Below are positions 27,857 to 36,485 of a DNA stretch of 64,000 nucleotides, one piece after another. Within the stretch, counting starts at the first letter, position 1. Every line of letters begins with the position of its first letter. The position numbers and the translations under genes are program-made. The DNA is from Flavobacteriales bacterium. Its GTDB lineage: Bacteria; Bacteroidota; Bacteroidia; UBA10329. The stretch is from the NCBI GenBank assembly GCA_021739695.1, contig JAIPBM010000026.1, forward strand, positions 1 to 64,000. The letters run 5' to 3'. The notes beneath the pieces are model-generated. The model worked only from the letters and a program-made list of their open reading frames with translations. It was not told where the DNA came from and ran no database searches.

Positions 27857-29887
27857 ATGAGTTTCGCCTATCCCGAATTCCTTTTTGCACTCGCTGCGAT
27901 TTCGGTTCCGATCATTATCCATTTATTCAATTTCAGGCGATTCAAGAAAATCTATTTCTCTGACATCCGCTTTCTGAAAGATGTGGAGATTGAGACCAAA
28001 AGCAGGAACAAACTCAAGAATCTGCTCATTCTTCTTTCGCGCATTTTGGCCATAGCTTTTTTGGTTATGGCATTTGCTCGGCCCTTTATTCCAACCGGAA
28101 CGGGCAATGAGAAGAATGCCAATTCAGTGGTCGTTTACATCGATAATTCGTTCAGTATGAATTCCGAAGGCGAGGCTGGAAACCTGCTGGAAGAGGCGAA
28201 AGCTAAGGCGATAGAGATCGGTTCTGCTTACGCGAATGGTGCGGAACTTCGGGTGTTAACGAATGACTTTGACCCTGGTCATTTCCGAAATCTTTCCTTC
28301 GAGGAATTCAAGAACGAAGTTGCCTCCATTCAATCATCTCCTCAACCAAGATCTTTTGATGATGTTGTTTCGCGGACAAGTAGTGTTTTTGATGCCGAAG
28401 AACCATCAAGTCTGTACTTCATTTCCGACCTGCAACGAAATACGGCCTCGCCAAAAAAATCTATATCCGATTCATTATTAAACGTTTACATCGTTCCAAC
28501 AAACCCACAGATTGAAACGAATCTTTACATCGATAGCTGTTGGTTCGACTCTCCATCACGACTTCCGCTACAGCCAGATAATTTGAATGTGCGAGTGAGA
28601 AATGCAGGCGATGCAGAAGTTGAAAACCTATCTGTTAAATTGAACTTGAATGGTGTGCAGCGTGCGGTTGGAACTGCGAATATTTCTGCCCAAAGTTTTG
28701 AGATCGTTCAGCTGTCTTTCACCAATGCAAACACTGGTGTTCAGTTTGCAGAAGTTTCCATTCAAGATTATCCGATCACCTACGATGATCACTATTACCT
28801 GTCGTTCAATTTGACCAATCAGATCAACGTGCTGAGCATAAACGGCAAATCGGCCTCTAACTCAATCAGCAAATTGTTCGATTCAGAACCTAACTTCCGT
28901 ACCACTCAGGTTTCTGATGGCGGATTGGATTATGCCCTACTGAAAACAACCGATCTGCTCATTTGCAACGAGCTTTCCTCCTTCTCGTCTGGAATGATCC
29001 AAGAACTGATGAAATTTGTTGCCGATGGCGGAAGTCTACTGTTCATTCCATCCGAAAAACCTGAGATGAACTCAACCAACGAGCTTCTTTTGGCCATTGG
29101 TGCCGATCAGCTTTCTGGTTTAGACAGTTCTAAACTGAAGGTAGAAGGTGTAAATCTTAAGAGTCAGGTTTTTAAAAATGTTTTCACCGAATGGGAAGAA
29201 CGGATTGATCTTCCGGCCACTAGCAAACATTTCCGAAGTTTATCAAGCATCACTTCTTCTGCCGAAAGGCTGATGACCTTGCAAGATGGCCAAGCGCTGC
29301 TAACTGCCTATAGCAAAGGTAAAGGATACAGCTATGTGCTTACAACGCCATTGAAGGATTCATGGACCAATCTCCAGCGCCACGCACTGTTTGTTCCAAC
29401 CTTTTACAATATCGCCCTGAATAGCGTTTTGAATAGCGTAAGCGCAGAAGTGATCGGAGCAAACGATCTGATAAGTACGAATTCAAGACTGGAGAGTTCA
29501 GAAATCATGGAAATTACGAGTACGGATGGAAAAGTGGCCTTTATTCCAGAAAGGGTTGCGCGTGCCGAAGGAAATGGGCTTTATGTCCATGATCAGATCA
29601 AGCAAGATGGTCAATATCTGCTGCGCTCAGAAAAAGCTGACACCATTCAAGCCATCAGTTTCAATTTCGATAGAACGGAAAGTGACATGGATTTTCTTTC
29701 TATTGATGAGCTGGAAGCATTGGCCAGCGATCTTGGAATAACGCATTTGAAAATTGTGGAAGGCAGCGCAGAAACGCTGGCCAACCAGGTTCAAGAACTT
29801 CACGATGGCAAACAGCTTTGGCGATTGTTCTTGATATTGGCGCTGCTTTGCCTTCTGTTTGAAACGGTATTGATAAGAATTCTATAG
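27857..29887 (+). CDS. BatA/vWA-like membrane protein
   Basis: The protein of 676 aa starts with the aerotolerance-regulator N-terminal domain (FAYPEFLFALAAISVPIIIH, then HLFNFRRFKKIYFSDIRFL), two hydrophobic helices (about 5-25 and 57-76), a vWA-like region with VVYIDNSFSMNSEG (a DxSxS-type metal site), and a final C-terminal helix. Such proteins are part of Bat-type or gldG/gldF-adjacent membrane systems in Bacteroidota. Role is not established. A TACCTTCG box ends 7 nt before the ATG. The dihydroorotase-like gene follows after 3 nt, suggesting an operon. Confidence 0.85.
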   Translation: MSFAYPEFLFALAAISVPIIIHLFNFRRFKKIYFSDIRFLKDVEIETKSRNKLKNLLILLSRILAIAFLVMAFARPFIPTGTGNEKNANSVVVYIDNSFSMNSEGEAGNLLEEAKAKAIEIGSAYANGAELRVLTNDFDPGHFRNLSFEEFKNEVASIQSSPQPRSFDDVVSRTSSVFDAEEPSSLYFISDLQRNTASPKKSISDSLLNVYIVPTNPQIETNLYIDSCWFDSPSRLPLQPDNLNVRVRNAGDAEVENLSVKLNLNGVQRAVGTANISAQSFEIVQLSFTNANTGVQFAEVSIQDYPITYDDHYYLSFNLTNQINVLSINGKSASNSISKLFDSEPNFRTTQVSDGGLDYALLKTTDLLICNELSSFSSGMIQELMKFVADGGSLLFIPSEKPEMNSTNELLLAIGADQLSGLDSSKLKVEGVNLKSQVFKNVFTEWEERIDLPATSKHFRSLSSITSSAERLMTLQDGQALLTAYSKGKGYSYVLTTPLKDSWTNLQRHALFVPTFYNIALNSVLNSVSAEVIGANDLISTNSRLESSEIMEITSTDGKVAFIPERVARAEGNGLYVHDQIKQDGQYLLRSEKADTIQAISFNFDRTESDMDFLSIDELEALASDLGITHLKIVEGSAETLANQVQELHDGKQLWRLFLILALLCLLFETVLIRIL

Positions 29888-29890
29888 ATC

Positions 29891-31162
29891 ATGCAAATAC
29901 TCTTACGCGCCACCAAAATTGTGGACCCGAACTCTGAACACAACGGAAAAGTATTAGACATTCTGATAACCGATGGAGTAATTACAACCATTGGCAAAGA
30001 CCTTGATCCTGAAGGAATTGAAGAGATCATCGAAGGAGATGACCTTCATGTTTCAACGGGATGGATTGACCTCTACGCCACGTTTGGCGATCCAGGCAGA
30101 GAATACAAGGAAGACATTGATTCTGGATTGAATGCTGCCGCACAAGGTGGATTTACAGGAGTCGCCATTTCTCCTGAGGCATTGCCTGCGGTTGATGACA
30201 AATCGGCCATTCGTTACCTTTTGAATAAGGCTGCCGGACACGCGGTGAACGCATTACCAATTGGAGCCGTGACCAAAGGGCTGAAAGGTGAAGAACTGGC
30301 AGAAATGTTTGATATGCAAACTTCTGGAGCAGTTGCCGTGAGCAACGGAAAACACTCCATCGGCAATTCAAAACTTCAGAATCTTGCTTTTCTCTACGGA
30401 CGAAATTTGGATCTGACCATGTACAGTTTTTGTCAGGATGCGAAATTGGCTGCAGGCGGGCAAATGCACGAAGGCATTGCTAACACAAGCATCGGAATGA
30501 TGGGAATTCCTGCATTAGCAGAAGAGTTGATGGTAACGCGAGACATCTATTTGGCTGAATATGCGAACGTGCCTGTTCACTTTTCGCACATCACAACCAA
30601 AGGTTCGGTCAGTCTTATTCGGCAAGCAAAAGCGAAAGGATTGAAGGTAACGGCTAGCGTTCCTGCGCACCATTTAGCCATACGCGATGATTCCACGGCA
30701 GATTTTAACTCGAACTACAAAGTTGTCCCTCCGTTCCGCGATCAAGAGCACATTGATGCGCTGAAAGCAGGTTTGAAAGATGGAACGCTGGATGCCATCA
30801 TTTCCGACCATGAACCGCACGAGATCGAAGCGAAATTCTCTGAATTCAGCAAAGCAGAACCAGGAATCATTGCCCTTGAAACTGCATTTTCTGTTGTGCT
30901 CGAAGCGCTTTCGGGAACAATGGATCTAGAAGCCATCATCGAACGCTTCACTTCTGGCCCAAGGAAAGTGCTGAATTTGAAATCACCAACTATCAATGAA
31001 GGTAGCGTGGCCGAACTGACCGTTTTCACCCCTTCTCTAAAATGGGTTTACGAGAAGAAAGACATTAAAAGTCTCTCCAAGAATTCGCCACTTATCGGCA
31101 AAGAACTGACCGGACTTCCTGTTGCCATTATCAATAACGGGCAATTGTACCTGAACAGTTAA
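29891..31162 (+). CDS. Dihydroorotase homologue lacking the HxH metal motif
   Basis: Amidohydrolase-superfamily protein of 423 aa, alignable by eye to class I dihydroorotases: N-terminal composite domain, GWIDLYATFGDPG where active enzymes have DxHxHxRDPG, HFSHITTKGS, and SDHEPHE near the C-terminal end of the barrel. Tyr62 and Thr64 replace the two zinc-binding histidines, so dihydroorotase activity is doubtful. Inactive homologues of this kind are known as partners of aspartate transcarbamoylase in some bacteria. A structural or regulatory role in pyrimidine synthesis is inferred. It lies 3 nt after the BatA-like gene. Confidence 0.88.
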   Translation: MQILLRATKIVDPNSEHNGKVLDILITDGVITTIGKDLDPEGIEEIIEGDDLHVSTGWIDLYATFGDPGREYKEDIDSGLNAAAQGGFTGVAISPEALPAVDDKSAIRYLLNKAAGHAVNALPIGAVTKGLKGEELAEMFDMQTSGAVAVSNGKHSIGNSKLQNLAFLYGRNLDLTMYSFCQDAKLAAGGQMHEGIANTSIGMMGIPALAEELMVTRDIYLAEYANVPVHFSHITTKGSVSLIRQAKAKGLKVTASVPAHHLAIRDDSTADFNSNYKVVPPFRDQEHIDALKAGLKDGTLDAIISDHEPHEIEAKFSEFSKAEPGIIALETAFSVVLEALSGTMDLEAIIERFTSGPRKVLNLKSPTINEGSVAELTVFTPSLKWVYEKKDIKSLSKNSPLIGKELTGLPVAIINNGQLYLNS

Positions 31163-31185
31163 CAAGATAAGGTGTTTCGATTGAG

Positions 31186-31193
31186 TACCTTTG
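31186..31193 (+). promoter_or_regulatory. Predicted -7 box of ribBA
   Basis: TACCTTTG followed by CGCCC is a perfect TAnnTTTG match, 16 nt before the ATG at 31210. The short leader leaves no room for an FMN riboswitch. Confidence 0.6.
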
Positions 31194-31209
31194 CGCCCAA
31201 TTTCAGAAA

Positions 31210-32433
31210 ATGACTGACTTAGACATACAACTTGATAGCATTGAATCTGCTATTCAAGACATTAAAGACGGAAAGATCGTTATTGTTGTTGACGATGCAG
31301 ACCGCGAAAACGAAGGAGATTTTGTAGCTGCCGCACGTTCGGTCACCCCCGAAATGATCAATTTCATGGCAACCCATGGGCGCGGATTGATCTGTGCCCC
31401 GTTGGTGGAAGATCGCTGCGTAGAACTTGGACTAGAACTGATGGTTCAGAACAACAATGCAGCTTACGAAACGCCATTCACAGTTTCAGTTGACCTTATC
31501 GGTCATGGTTGTACCACAGGTATTTCTGCCAGCGACCGTGCTCAGACTGTAAAAGCACTCATCAACCCAGAAACTCGCCCGGAAGAATTAGGAAAACCTG
31601 GGCATATCTTTCCATTGAAAGCCAAAAAAGGTGGCGTACTGCGTAGAGCTGGACACACGGAAGCGTCCATCGACCTTGCGCGTTTGGCAGGTTTTGAGGC
31701 TGCTGGCGTTATTGTGGAGATCATGAACGAAGACGGCACCATGGCGCGTCTTCCTCAATTGGTTGAGATTGCAAAGAAATTCAATCTCAAACTCGTTTCT
31801 ATTAAAGATCTGATTGAATATCGTGTGAAGCATGAATCACTGATCGAACGTCAGATCGGAGTAGAAATGCCGACCGAATGGGGTGATTTCAAACTTGTAG
31901 CGTACAGACAGACCACCAACGATCAGATGCACCTTGCATTGGTAAAAGGAACGTGGGAAGATGACGAGGCAATTCTTGTTCGTGTTCATTCCTCTTGTGT
32001 TACAGGCGATATTTTCGGTTCATGCCGATGTGATTGCGGTCCGCAACTGCATGCTGCCATGAAAATGGTGGAAGAAGCTGGAAAAGGTGTTGTGGTTTAC
32101 ATGAATCAAGAAGGACGCGGAATCGGACTTCTGAACAAACTCAAAGCCTACGAATTGCAAGAAAAAGGAATGGACACCGTGGAAGCCAACCTTGCTCTCG
32201 GATTTGAAATGGATCAGCGTGATTACGGAATTGGAGCGCAGATACTTCGCGATCTTGGTGTGACCAAGATGAAATTGATGAGCAACAATCCGAAAAAGCG
32301 CACCGGATTGCTCGGTTACGGTCTGGAAATTGTCGATTCTGTTGCGATTGAGATAGAAGCAAATGACCATAATCGCTTTTATCTACAGACCAAACGCGAT
32401 AAAATGGGGCATTCAATAAAGGTTGAAAAGTAG
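31210..32433 (+). CDS. ribBA: RibBA: 3,4-dihydroxy-2-butanone-4-phosphate synthase / GTP cyclohydrolase II
   Basis: Bifunctional riboflavin enzyme of 407 aa. The N-terminal RibB half has [23 protein letters not shown] and [17 protein letters not shown]. The C-terminal RibA half has the zinc cysteines in [17 protein letters not shown], then [11 protein letters not shown] and the [12 protein letters not shown] substrate region. It supplies both precursors for riboflavin. It has its own promoter and is followed by tRNA-Lys. Confidence 0.97.
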   Translation: MTDLDIQLDSIESAIQDIKDGKIVIVVDDADRENEGDFVAAARSVTPEMINFMATHGRGLICAPLVEDRCVELGLELMVQNNNAAYETPFTVSVDLIGHGCTTGISASDRAQTVKALINPETRPEELGKPGHIFPLKAKKGGVLRRAGHTEASIDLARLAGFEAAGVIVEIMNEDGTMARLPQLVEIAKKFNLKLVSIKDLIEYRVKHESLIERQIGVEMPTEWGDFKLVAYRQTTNDQMHLALVKGTWEDDEAILVRVHSSCVTGDIFGSCRCDCGPQLHAAMKMVEEAGKGVVVYMNQEGRGIGLLNKLKAYELQEKGMDTVEANLALGFEMDQRDYGIGAQILRDLGVTKMKLMSNNPKKRTGLLGYGLEIVDSVAIEIEANDHNRFYLQTKRDKMGHSIKVEK

Positions 32434-32490
32434 CTGAAAGCCCTATAAACAAAGGGATACAGAACAATTTTAACGAATCGTTAAATTGGG

Positions 32491-32521
32491 TTGTATTTCC
32501 AAACCCAAGGGTATATATTTG
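32491..32521 (+). promoter_or_regulatory. Promoter of the tRNA-Lys gene
   Basis: TTG at 32491-32493 and TATATTTG at 32514-32521 are separated by 20 nt, as in the Bacteroidota TTTG-N19-21-TAnnTTTG consensus. The tRNA starts 24 nt downstream of the box. Confidence 0.65.
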
Positions 32522-32545
32522 CCACCGCTTTAAAAAAGGCAATTA

Positions 32546-32618
32546 GACTCGATAGCTCAGCTGGTAGAGCATAACACTTTTAATGTTAGGGTCCTGGGTT
32601 CGAGCCCCAGTCGGGTCA
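32546..32618 (+). tRNA. trnK: tRNA-Lys (anticodon UUU)
   Basis: A complete 73-nt cloverleaf: acceptor GACTCGA paired with TCGGGTC (one G-U), D arm with AGCTGGTAGA loop, anticodon stem TAACA/TGTTA with loop CTTTTAA (anticodon TTT), and T arm CTGGG-TTCGAGC-CCCAG. The CCA end is not encoded. Confidence 0.97.
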
Positions 32619-32624
32619 CTTTCT

Positions 32625-32660
32625 AAACTCCTTTGCTTATTGGCATAGGAGTTTTTTTTT
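32625..32660 (+). terminator. Intrinsic terminator of tRNA-Lys
   Basis: The arms AAACTCCT and AGGAGTTT flank a 14-nt loop and run into a tract of nine T residues, a few bases past the tRNA 3' end. Confidence 0.85.
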
Positions 32661-32755
32661 GACCAACTTTTGTGGTCCACCAAAAAAAAGCGTCATAGAA
32701 ATGTCATTCAATAAAGTTAGGATGCAATGAAATTTCTTTTTCTAACATCGAACTT

Positions 32756-32763
32756 TATATTTG
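32756..32763 (+). promoter_or_regulatory. Predicted -7 box of the M42 peptidase gene
   Basis: TATATTTG matches TAnnTTTG, 29 nt before the ATG at 32793. Confidence 0.5.
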
Positions 32764-32792
32764 TGGGAATTCCGTAGAACAAACTAATAGAT

Positions 32793-33866
32793 ATGCGTAG
32801 CCAAAGCCTTGATTTTCTGAGAACATATTTGAACAATGCTTCACCAACCGGATTCGAATCTTCGGGTCAACAGATCTGGCTAGACTATCTCCGACCCTAC
32901 ATCGATGAGTTTTACACCGATGTATATGGCTCAGTGGTCGGCATCATCAATCCAAAGGCTGAATACAAAGTAGTTATTGAGGCGCACGCTGATGAAATTT
33001 CGTGGTTTGTGAACTACATCTCTAAGGAAGGTTTGATCTACGTTCGCAGAAATGGTGGTTCTGATCATCAGATAGCACCTTCTATGCGTGTGAACATCCA
33101 CACCAAGAAAGGAATCGTAAAAGGCGTTTTTGGATGGCCAGCCATTCACGTTAGAAACCCGCAGAAAGAAGAATCGCCAAGCCTTTCCAACATATTCATT
33201 GACACAGGTTGCAACTCAAAAGAAGAAGTTGAGGAGAAAGGAATTCATGTTGGTTCGGTCGTCACGTTTGTGGATGAAATGACGATGCTAAATGACCGAT
33301 ACATCGTTGGTCGTGCGTTAGATAACCGTGTAGGCGGCTTCATCATTGCTGAAGTAGCAAGATTACTGAAAGAGAAAAAGAAGAAACTACCGTTTGGTCT
33401 CTACATCGTTAATGCCGTTCAAGAAGAGATCGGATTACGCGGTGCTGAAATGATCTCTCGCAGAATAAAGCCTGATGTGGCCATCATTACGGATGTGTGC
33501 CACGACACGCAAACTCCAATGTATGAGAAGAAATCCCAAGGCGACCTTACCGCAGGAAAAGGCCCCGTTTTGACTTACGGACCAGCTGTTCAGAACAACT
33601 TGCTGAACATGATCATCGATACCGCAGAGAATAAGAAAATCCCGTTCCAGCGTGCTGCTGCTACGCGTGCCACTGGTACAGATACTGATGCGTTTGCATA
33701 CTCTGGCGAAGGAGTTGCTTCTGCTCTGATTTCTCTTCCTTTGAAATACATGCACACAACAGTTGAATCGGTACATAAGGATGACGTGGACAACGTGATC
33801 AAATTGATTTACGAAACGCTACTACAATTAGAGAGCGGACACGATTTCAGATATACCATGAAGTAG
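32793..33866 (+). CDS. M42-family aminopeptidase
   Basis: Dinuclear metallo-aminopeptidase of the PepA/FrvX (M42) type, 357 aa. Metal-ligand and catalytic motifs are EAHADEISWFV (His-x-Asp), RALDNRVGG (bridging Asp), VQEEIGLRGAE (catalytic Glu pair), TDVCHD (Asp ligand) and a late His in YMHTTVESVH. It should be cytoplasmic and involved in peptide turnover. A single-gene unit with its own promoter. Confidence 0.93.
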   Translation: MRSQSLDFLRTYLNNASPTGFESSGQQIWLDYLRPYIDEFYTDVYGSVVGIINPKAEYKVVIEAHADEISWFVNYISKEGLIYVRRNGGSDHQIAPSMRVNIHTKKGIVKGVFGWPAIHVRNPQKEESPSLSNIFIDTGCNSKEEVEEKGIHVGSVVTFVDEMTMLNDRYIVGRALDNRVGGFIIAEVARLLKEKKKKLPFGLYIVNAVQEEIGLRGAEMISRRIKPDVAIITDVCHDTQTPMYEKKSQGDLTAGKGPVLTYGPAVQNNLLNMIIDTAENKKIPFQRAAATRATGTDTDAFAYSGEGVASALISLPLKYMHTTVESVHKDDVDNVIKLIYETLLQLESGHDFRYTMK

Positions 33867-33892
33867 CCTAAACAGGCTAACTTGCGCCCTGC

Positions 33893-35002
33893 ATGTCCAA
33901 CGTGGAGAGAACAGGGAAATCATTTTCGGTGGAAGCTCAACTTCTTGAGCTTGAACGACTTCAATCGACAGGCAATTCCATCTATTCGGATGGGATATTT
34001 CCATCTCAGCGTTATCATCCTTTCCTTCCGTACAAGCGGGAAGACGATAATCTGTTTTTCACTGCTTCCATTGTTCATTTACTGCAAGGTGCTGAAAGCG
34101 CGCTTTCTGAATCGGAAAGAAACATTACCGACAGGATAATAACAGCCGCGAAAGCTAATTTTCAGCTTTTCAAGAACAAAGATGGGCTGGATACTTACAA
34201 TTTCTGGCAGACCAAACCAAGCAGGCATTTTCCGAACGGTGTGTTGATGCATCGTTATCGGCATTTTCAGATCCCGGATGATGTAGATGACACAGCTTTG
34301 GTTTTCTTAACCGAAAATGCCGACAAAAGTCGCGTTTCGCAGCTACGGGAGAAACTGAAACAGCATGCGAATCTGGCGTACAAAAAGGCTTACAATCCGT
34401 TACCAAAATATCGGAACTTAAAATGTTACTCTACTTTTTTTGGGAAGGAGATGTACATCGAGTTTGATATCTGTGTGCTCAGTAACTTGATGCGAGTGAT
34501 CCTAAAGCACTTCAGTGAACCTGAACTGAACGAATATGATCGAGATACGCTTCAATTCATTTTAGAAGTAATATCGAATGACGAGCACAGTTCGCTTCCC
34601 TTCTACTCTGCTCCGAATTATCCGACTACGGAATTGATTCTCTATCATGTTTCTCGATTGATACCAATGCTTCCAGAACAATACAGGTTGAGATTGGAAG
34701 CGAAGGTTAAAGCAGATATTCTGCAGAGAATTGCTACCGCGACTGGAATGAATCGCATTCTGCTAGAAAACGCAGCCATGAAACTTGGGATGGAAATTCC
34801 AGCAGCAAAGACAAGCATCGAAGATGCGTTGAATGATCATGGTTTCTTTTTCTTCCATGCCGGAATGATCACCGCTTTTGAAAACGCAATAGCGCAAAAA
34901 CTGGCTGACAATCCGATGTTCCACCTCCGTTATACAAGTAAGGCCCTAAATAGGGCCTTACTAATAGAAAATTCTGTACTTAATCGAAGTCTTACGGCTT
35001 GA
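33893..35002 (+). CDS. Unrecognised protein with a DxDDTA motif, possibly terpene-cyclase-like toroid
   Basis: The 369-aa soluble protein looks fully alpha-helical. Residues 128-136 read PDDVDDTAL, containing DxDDTA (D130, D132, D133, T134, A135), the general-acid motif of class II terpene cyclases. A Phe/Asn/Trp-rich stretch (DTYNFWQTKPSRHFPNG) precedes it. At about half the length of known class II cyclases it would be a single alpha-barrel domain. No signal peptide or membrane helix. The motif is seen directly; cyclase activity is only a hypothesis, and a non-catalytic alpha/alpha barrel is an alternative. It overlaps the convergent FKBP gene by 11 nt. Confidence 0.75.
   Translation: MSNVERTGKSFSVEAQLLELERLQSTGNSIYSDGIFPSQRYHPFLPYKREDDNLFFTASIVHLLQGAESALSESERNITDRIITAAKANFQLFKNKDGLDTYNFWQTKPSRHFPNGVLMHRYRHFQIPDDVDDTALVFLTENADKSRVSQLREKLKQHANLAYKKAYNPLPKYRNLKCYSTFFGKEMYIEFDICVLSNLMRVILKHFSEPELNEYDRDTLQFILEVISNDEHSSLPFYSAPNYPTTELILYHVSRLIPMLPEQYRLRLEAKVKADILQRIATATGMNRILLENAAMKLGMEIPAAKTSIEDALNDHGFFFFHAGMITAFENAIAQKLADNPMFHLRYTSKALNRALLIENSVLNRSLTA
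34937..34962. other. Near-perfect palindromic hairpin inside a coding 3' end
   Basis: The arms AGTAAGGCCCTA and TAGGGCCTTACT (12 bp, fully complementary) are separated by AA. The element lies within the last 22 codons of the DxDDTA gene and downstream of the convergent FKBP gene. Neither side has a good T-tract, but the stem is strong enough to act as a transcription end or RNA-stabilising structure for either gene. Confidence 0.8.
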
Positions 35003-35693
35003 TCACTTCGATCAATTTCACATCGAAGATCAACACTGAATTCGGTTCAATTCCACCGCGTGGATTTCCTTGTTCGCCATAGGCCAAGTTTGAAGGAATG
35101 AAAAGTTTGTATTCAGCACCTGGCTTCATCAATTGCATAGCTTCAGTCCAACCAGGAATAACGCTTCTTACATAAAAGGTAACTGGCTCATTTCTCTCGT
35201 ACGAGCTGTCGAAAACCTCTCCGTTCAGCAATTTTCCAGTGTAATGAACCATTACCTGATCTGCCAAGGTTGGAGCTGTTCCTTCTCCTTCTTTCAATAC
35301 AATGTATTGAAGTCCACTTTCAGTTGTCACAACTCCTGCTTTTCCTTGATTTTCGCCTAAGAAAGCTTGGCCAGCAGCCAAATTCTTACCTGCCATTTCA
35401 TCTTGCTTCTTTTGCAAAAAGGCAGAAATGATCTTTTGCGAATCTTCTTTACTGAATCGGGCACTATCATTCATGTAGGCATTTCTAAATCCAGCAATGA
35501 TTAACTCTGCATTAAGCATGCTGTCCATTTCCTGTGCTTTGACGCCATTTTTAATGTCCAACCCGACATCGGTACCAATAGCGAAGCTGATTGAGTCTTC
35601 GAAGGTTGTAAGCTTTACATCCTTATCTGAGTTTTGAGTGTTGCAAGCGCTCATGAAAGCAGCAACAGCAAGTAATCCAATCCAATTTTTCAT
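34992..35693 (-). CDS. FKBP-type peptidyl-prolyl isomerase, lipoprotein (Mip-like)
   Basis: The 233-aa protein has a lipoprotein signal (LLAVAAFMSAC, C17), an N-terminal helical domain (about 35-110; FAIGTDVGLDIK), and a C-terminal FKBP domain (about 125-231) with VMVHYTGKLLNGEVFDSSYERN and YGEQGNPRGGIEPNSVLIFDVKL, cited here in parts. It should assist folding of periplasmic or outer-membrane proteins. It is the second gene of a two-gene FKBP operon, 1 nt after its paralogue. Confidence 0.93.
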   Translation of the reverse strand: MKNWIGLLAVAAFMSACNTQNSDKDVKLTTFEDSISFAIGTDVGLDIKNGVKAQEMDSMLNAELIIAGFRNAYMNDSARFSKEDSQKIISAFLQKKQDEMAGKNLAAGQAFLGENQGKAGVVTTESGLQYIVLKEGEGTAPTLADQVMVHYTGKLLNGEVFDSSYERNEPVTFYVRSVIPGWTEAMQLMKPGAEYKLFIPSNLAYGEQGNPRGGIEPNSVLIFDVKLIEVIKP

Positions 35694-35694
35694 A

Positions 35695-36291
35695 TCAATT
35701 AACGGTTATAAGTTCAACTTCAAAAATCAATGTGGCAAACGGAGGAATGCTTCCTCCAGCGCCATTTTCGCCATAGGCCAAATTATAAGGAATGAAAAGT
35801 TCCCATTTATCGCCCTCTTTCATCATTGGCAAAGCTTCTTGCCATCCTGCAATTACGCCATTGACAGGAAACGTAGCTGGGGAATTTCTGTTCACAGAAC
35901 TATCGAAAACGGTTCCGTCAATCAATTTTCCGTGGTAATGCGTGGTTACCTGATCGGTTGGTTTTGGAGATTTTCCAGAACCAGATTGCATGACACGATA
36001 TTGCAACCCGCTGGCAGTAACATTCACTTCATCACGCTTGGCGTTCTCTTCCAAAAACTTCAAACCTTCTTCCAATACTGGACCATGTTTTTCGGCCTGT
36101 ATTTTGGCCATTGCATTCTTCAACGTATCATTTACTTCTGGCACAGAAAGCTTCAATTCACTTCTTGTGTAATGATCTTCCAAGGCATCGCGAAAAGCTC
36201 CATAATCGAAGTCTTCGAATCCTGTTTCCTGAAGGTTTTTAGCTATGTTCAGCCCTAGCGCGTAACCCAACCGCTCTTTTTCTGATATCAT
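35695..36291 (-). CDS. FKBP-type peptidyl-prolyl isomerase, cytoplasmic (FklB-like)
   Basis: The 198-aa protein without a signal peptide has the same architecture as its neighbour: helical N-terminal domain (LGYALGLNIAKNLQE) and FKBP domain (THYHGKLIDGTVFDSS, YGENGAGGSIPPFATLIFEV). The pair is a tandem duplication in which one copy gained export. Likely cytoplasmic folding helper. Confidence 0.93.
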   Translation of the reverse strand: MISEKERLGYALGLNIAKNLQETGFEDFDYGAFRDALEDHYTRSELKLSVPEVNDTLKNAMAKIQAEKHGPVLEEGLKFLEENAKRDEVNVTASGLQYRVMQSGSGKSPKPTDQVTTHYHGKLIDGTVFDSSVNRNSPATFPVNGVIAGWQEALPMMKEGDKWELFIPYNLAYGENGAGGSIPPFATLIFEVELITVN

Positions 36292-36485
36292 TCTTTGATT
36301 TTTAACCCAAAGTTGAAGGTAAATTCAACTTTTCCTAAGAGGCTGCAATATTACTTTCTTTTAAGTGAATCACCGAAGGTTATGTGATTTCCGTTTAGCA
36401 AATTCCCTGATTTAGCCGCGCACATGCGTTCAACGCAAATTCTGCCGATCGGTAGGTCGGAATTGAACCGAAATCGATTTTGAAC

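Noticed and set aside
31163-31209. FMN riboswitch upstream of ribBA
   Set aside because: The gene has a promoter box 16 nt before its start, so there is no leader long enough to hold one.
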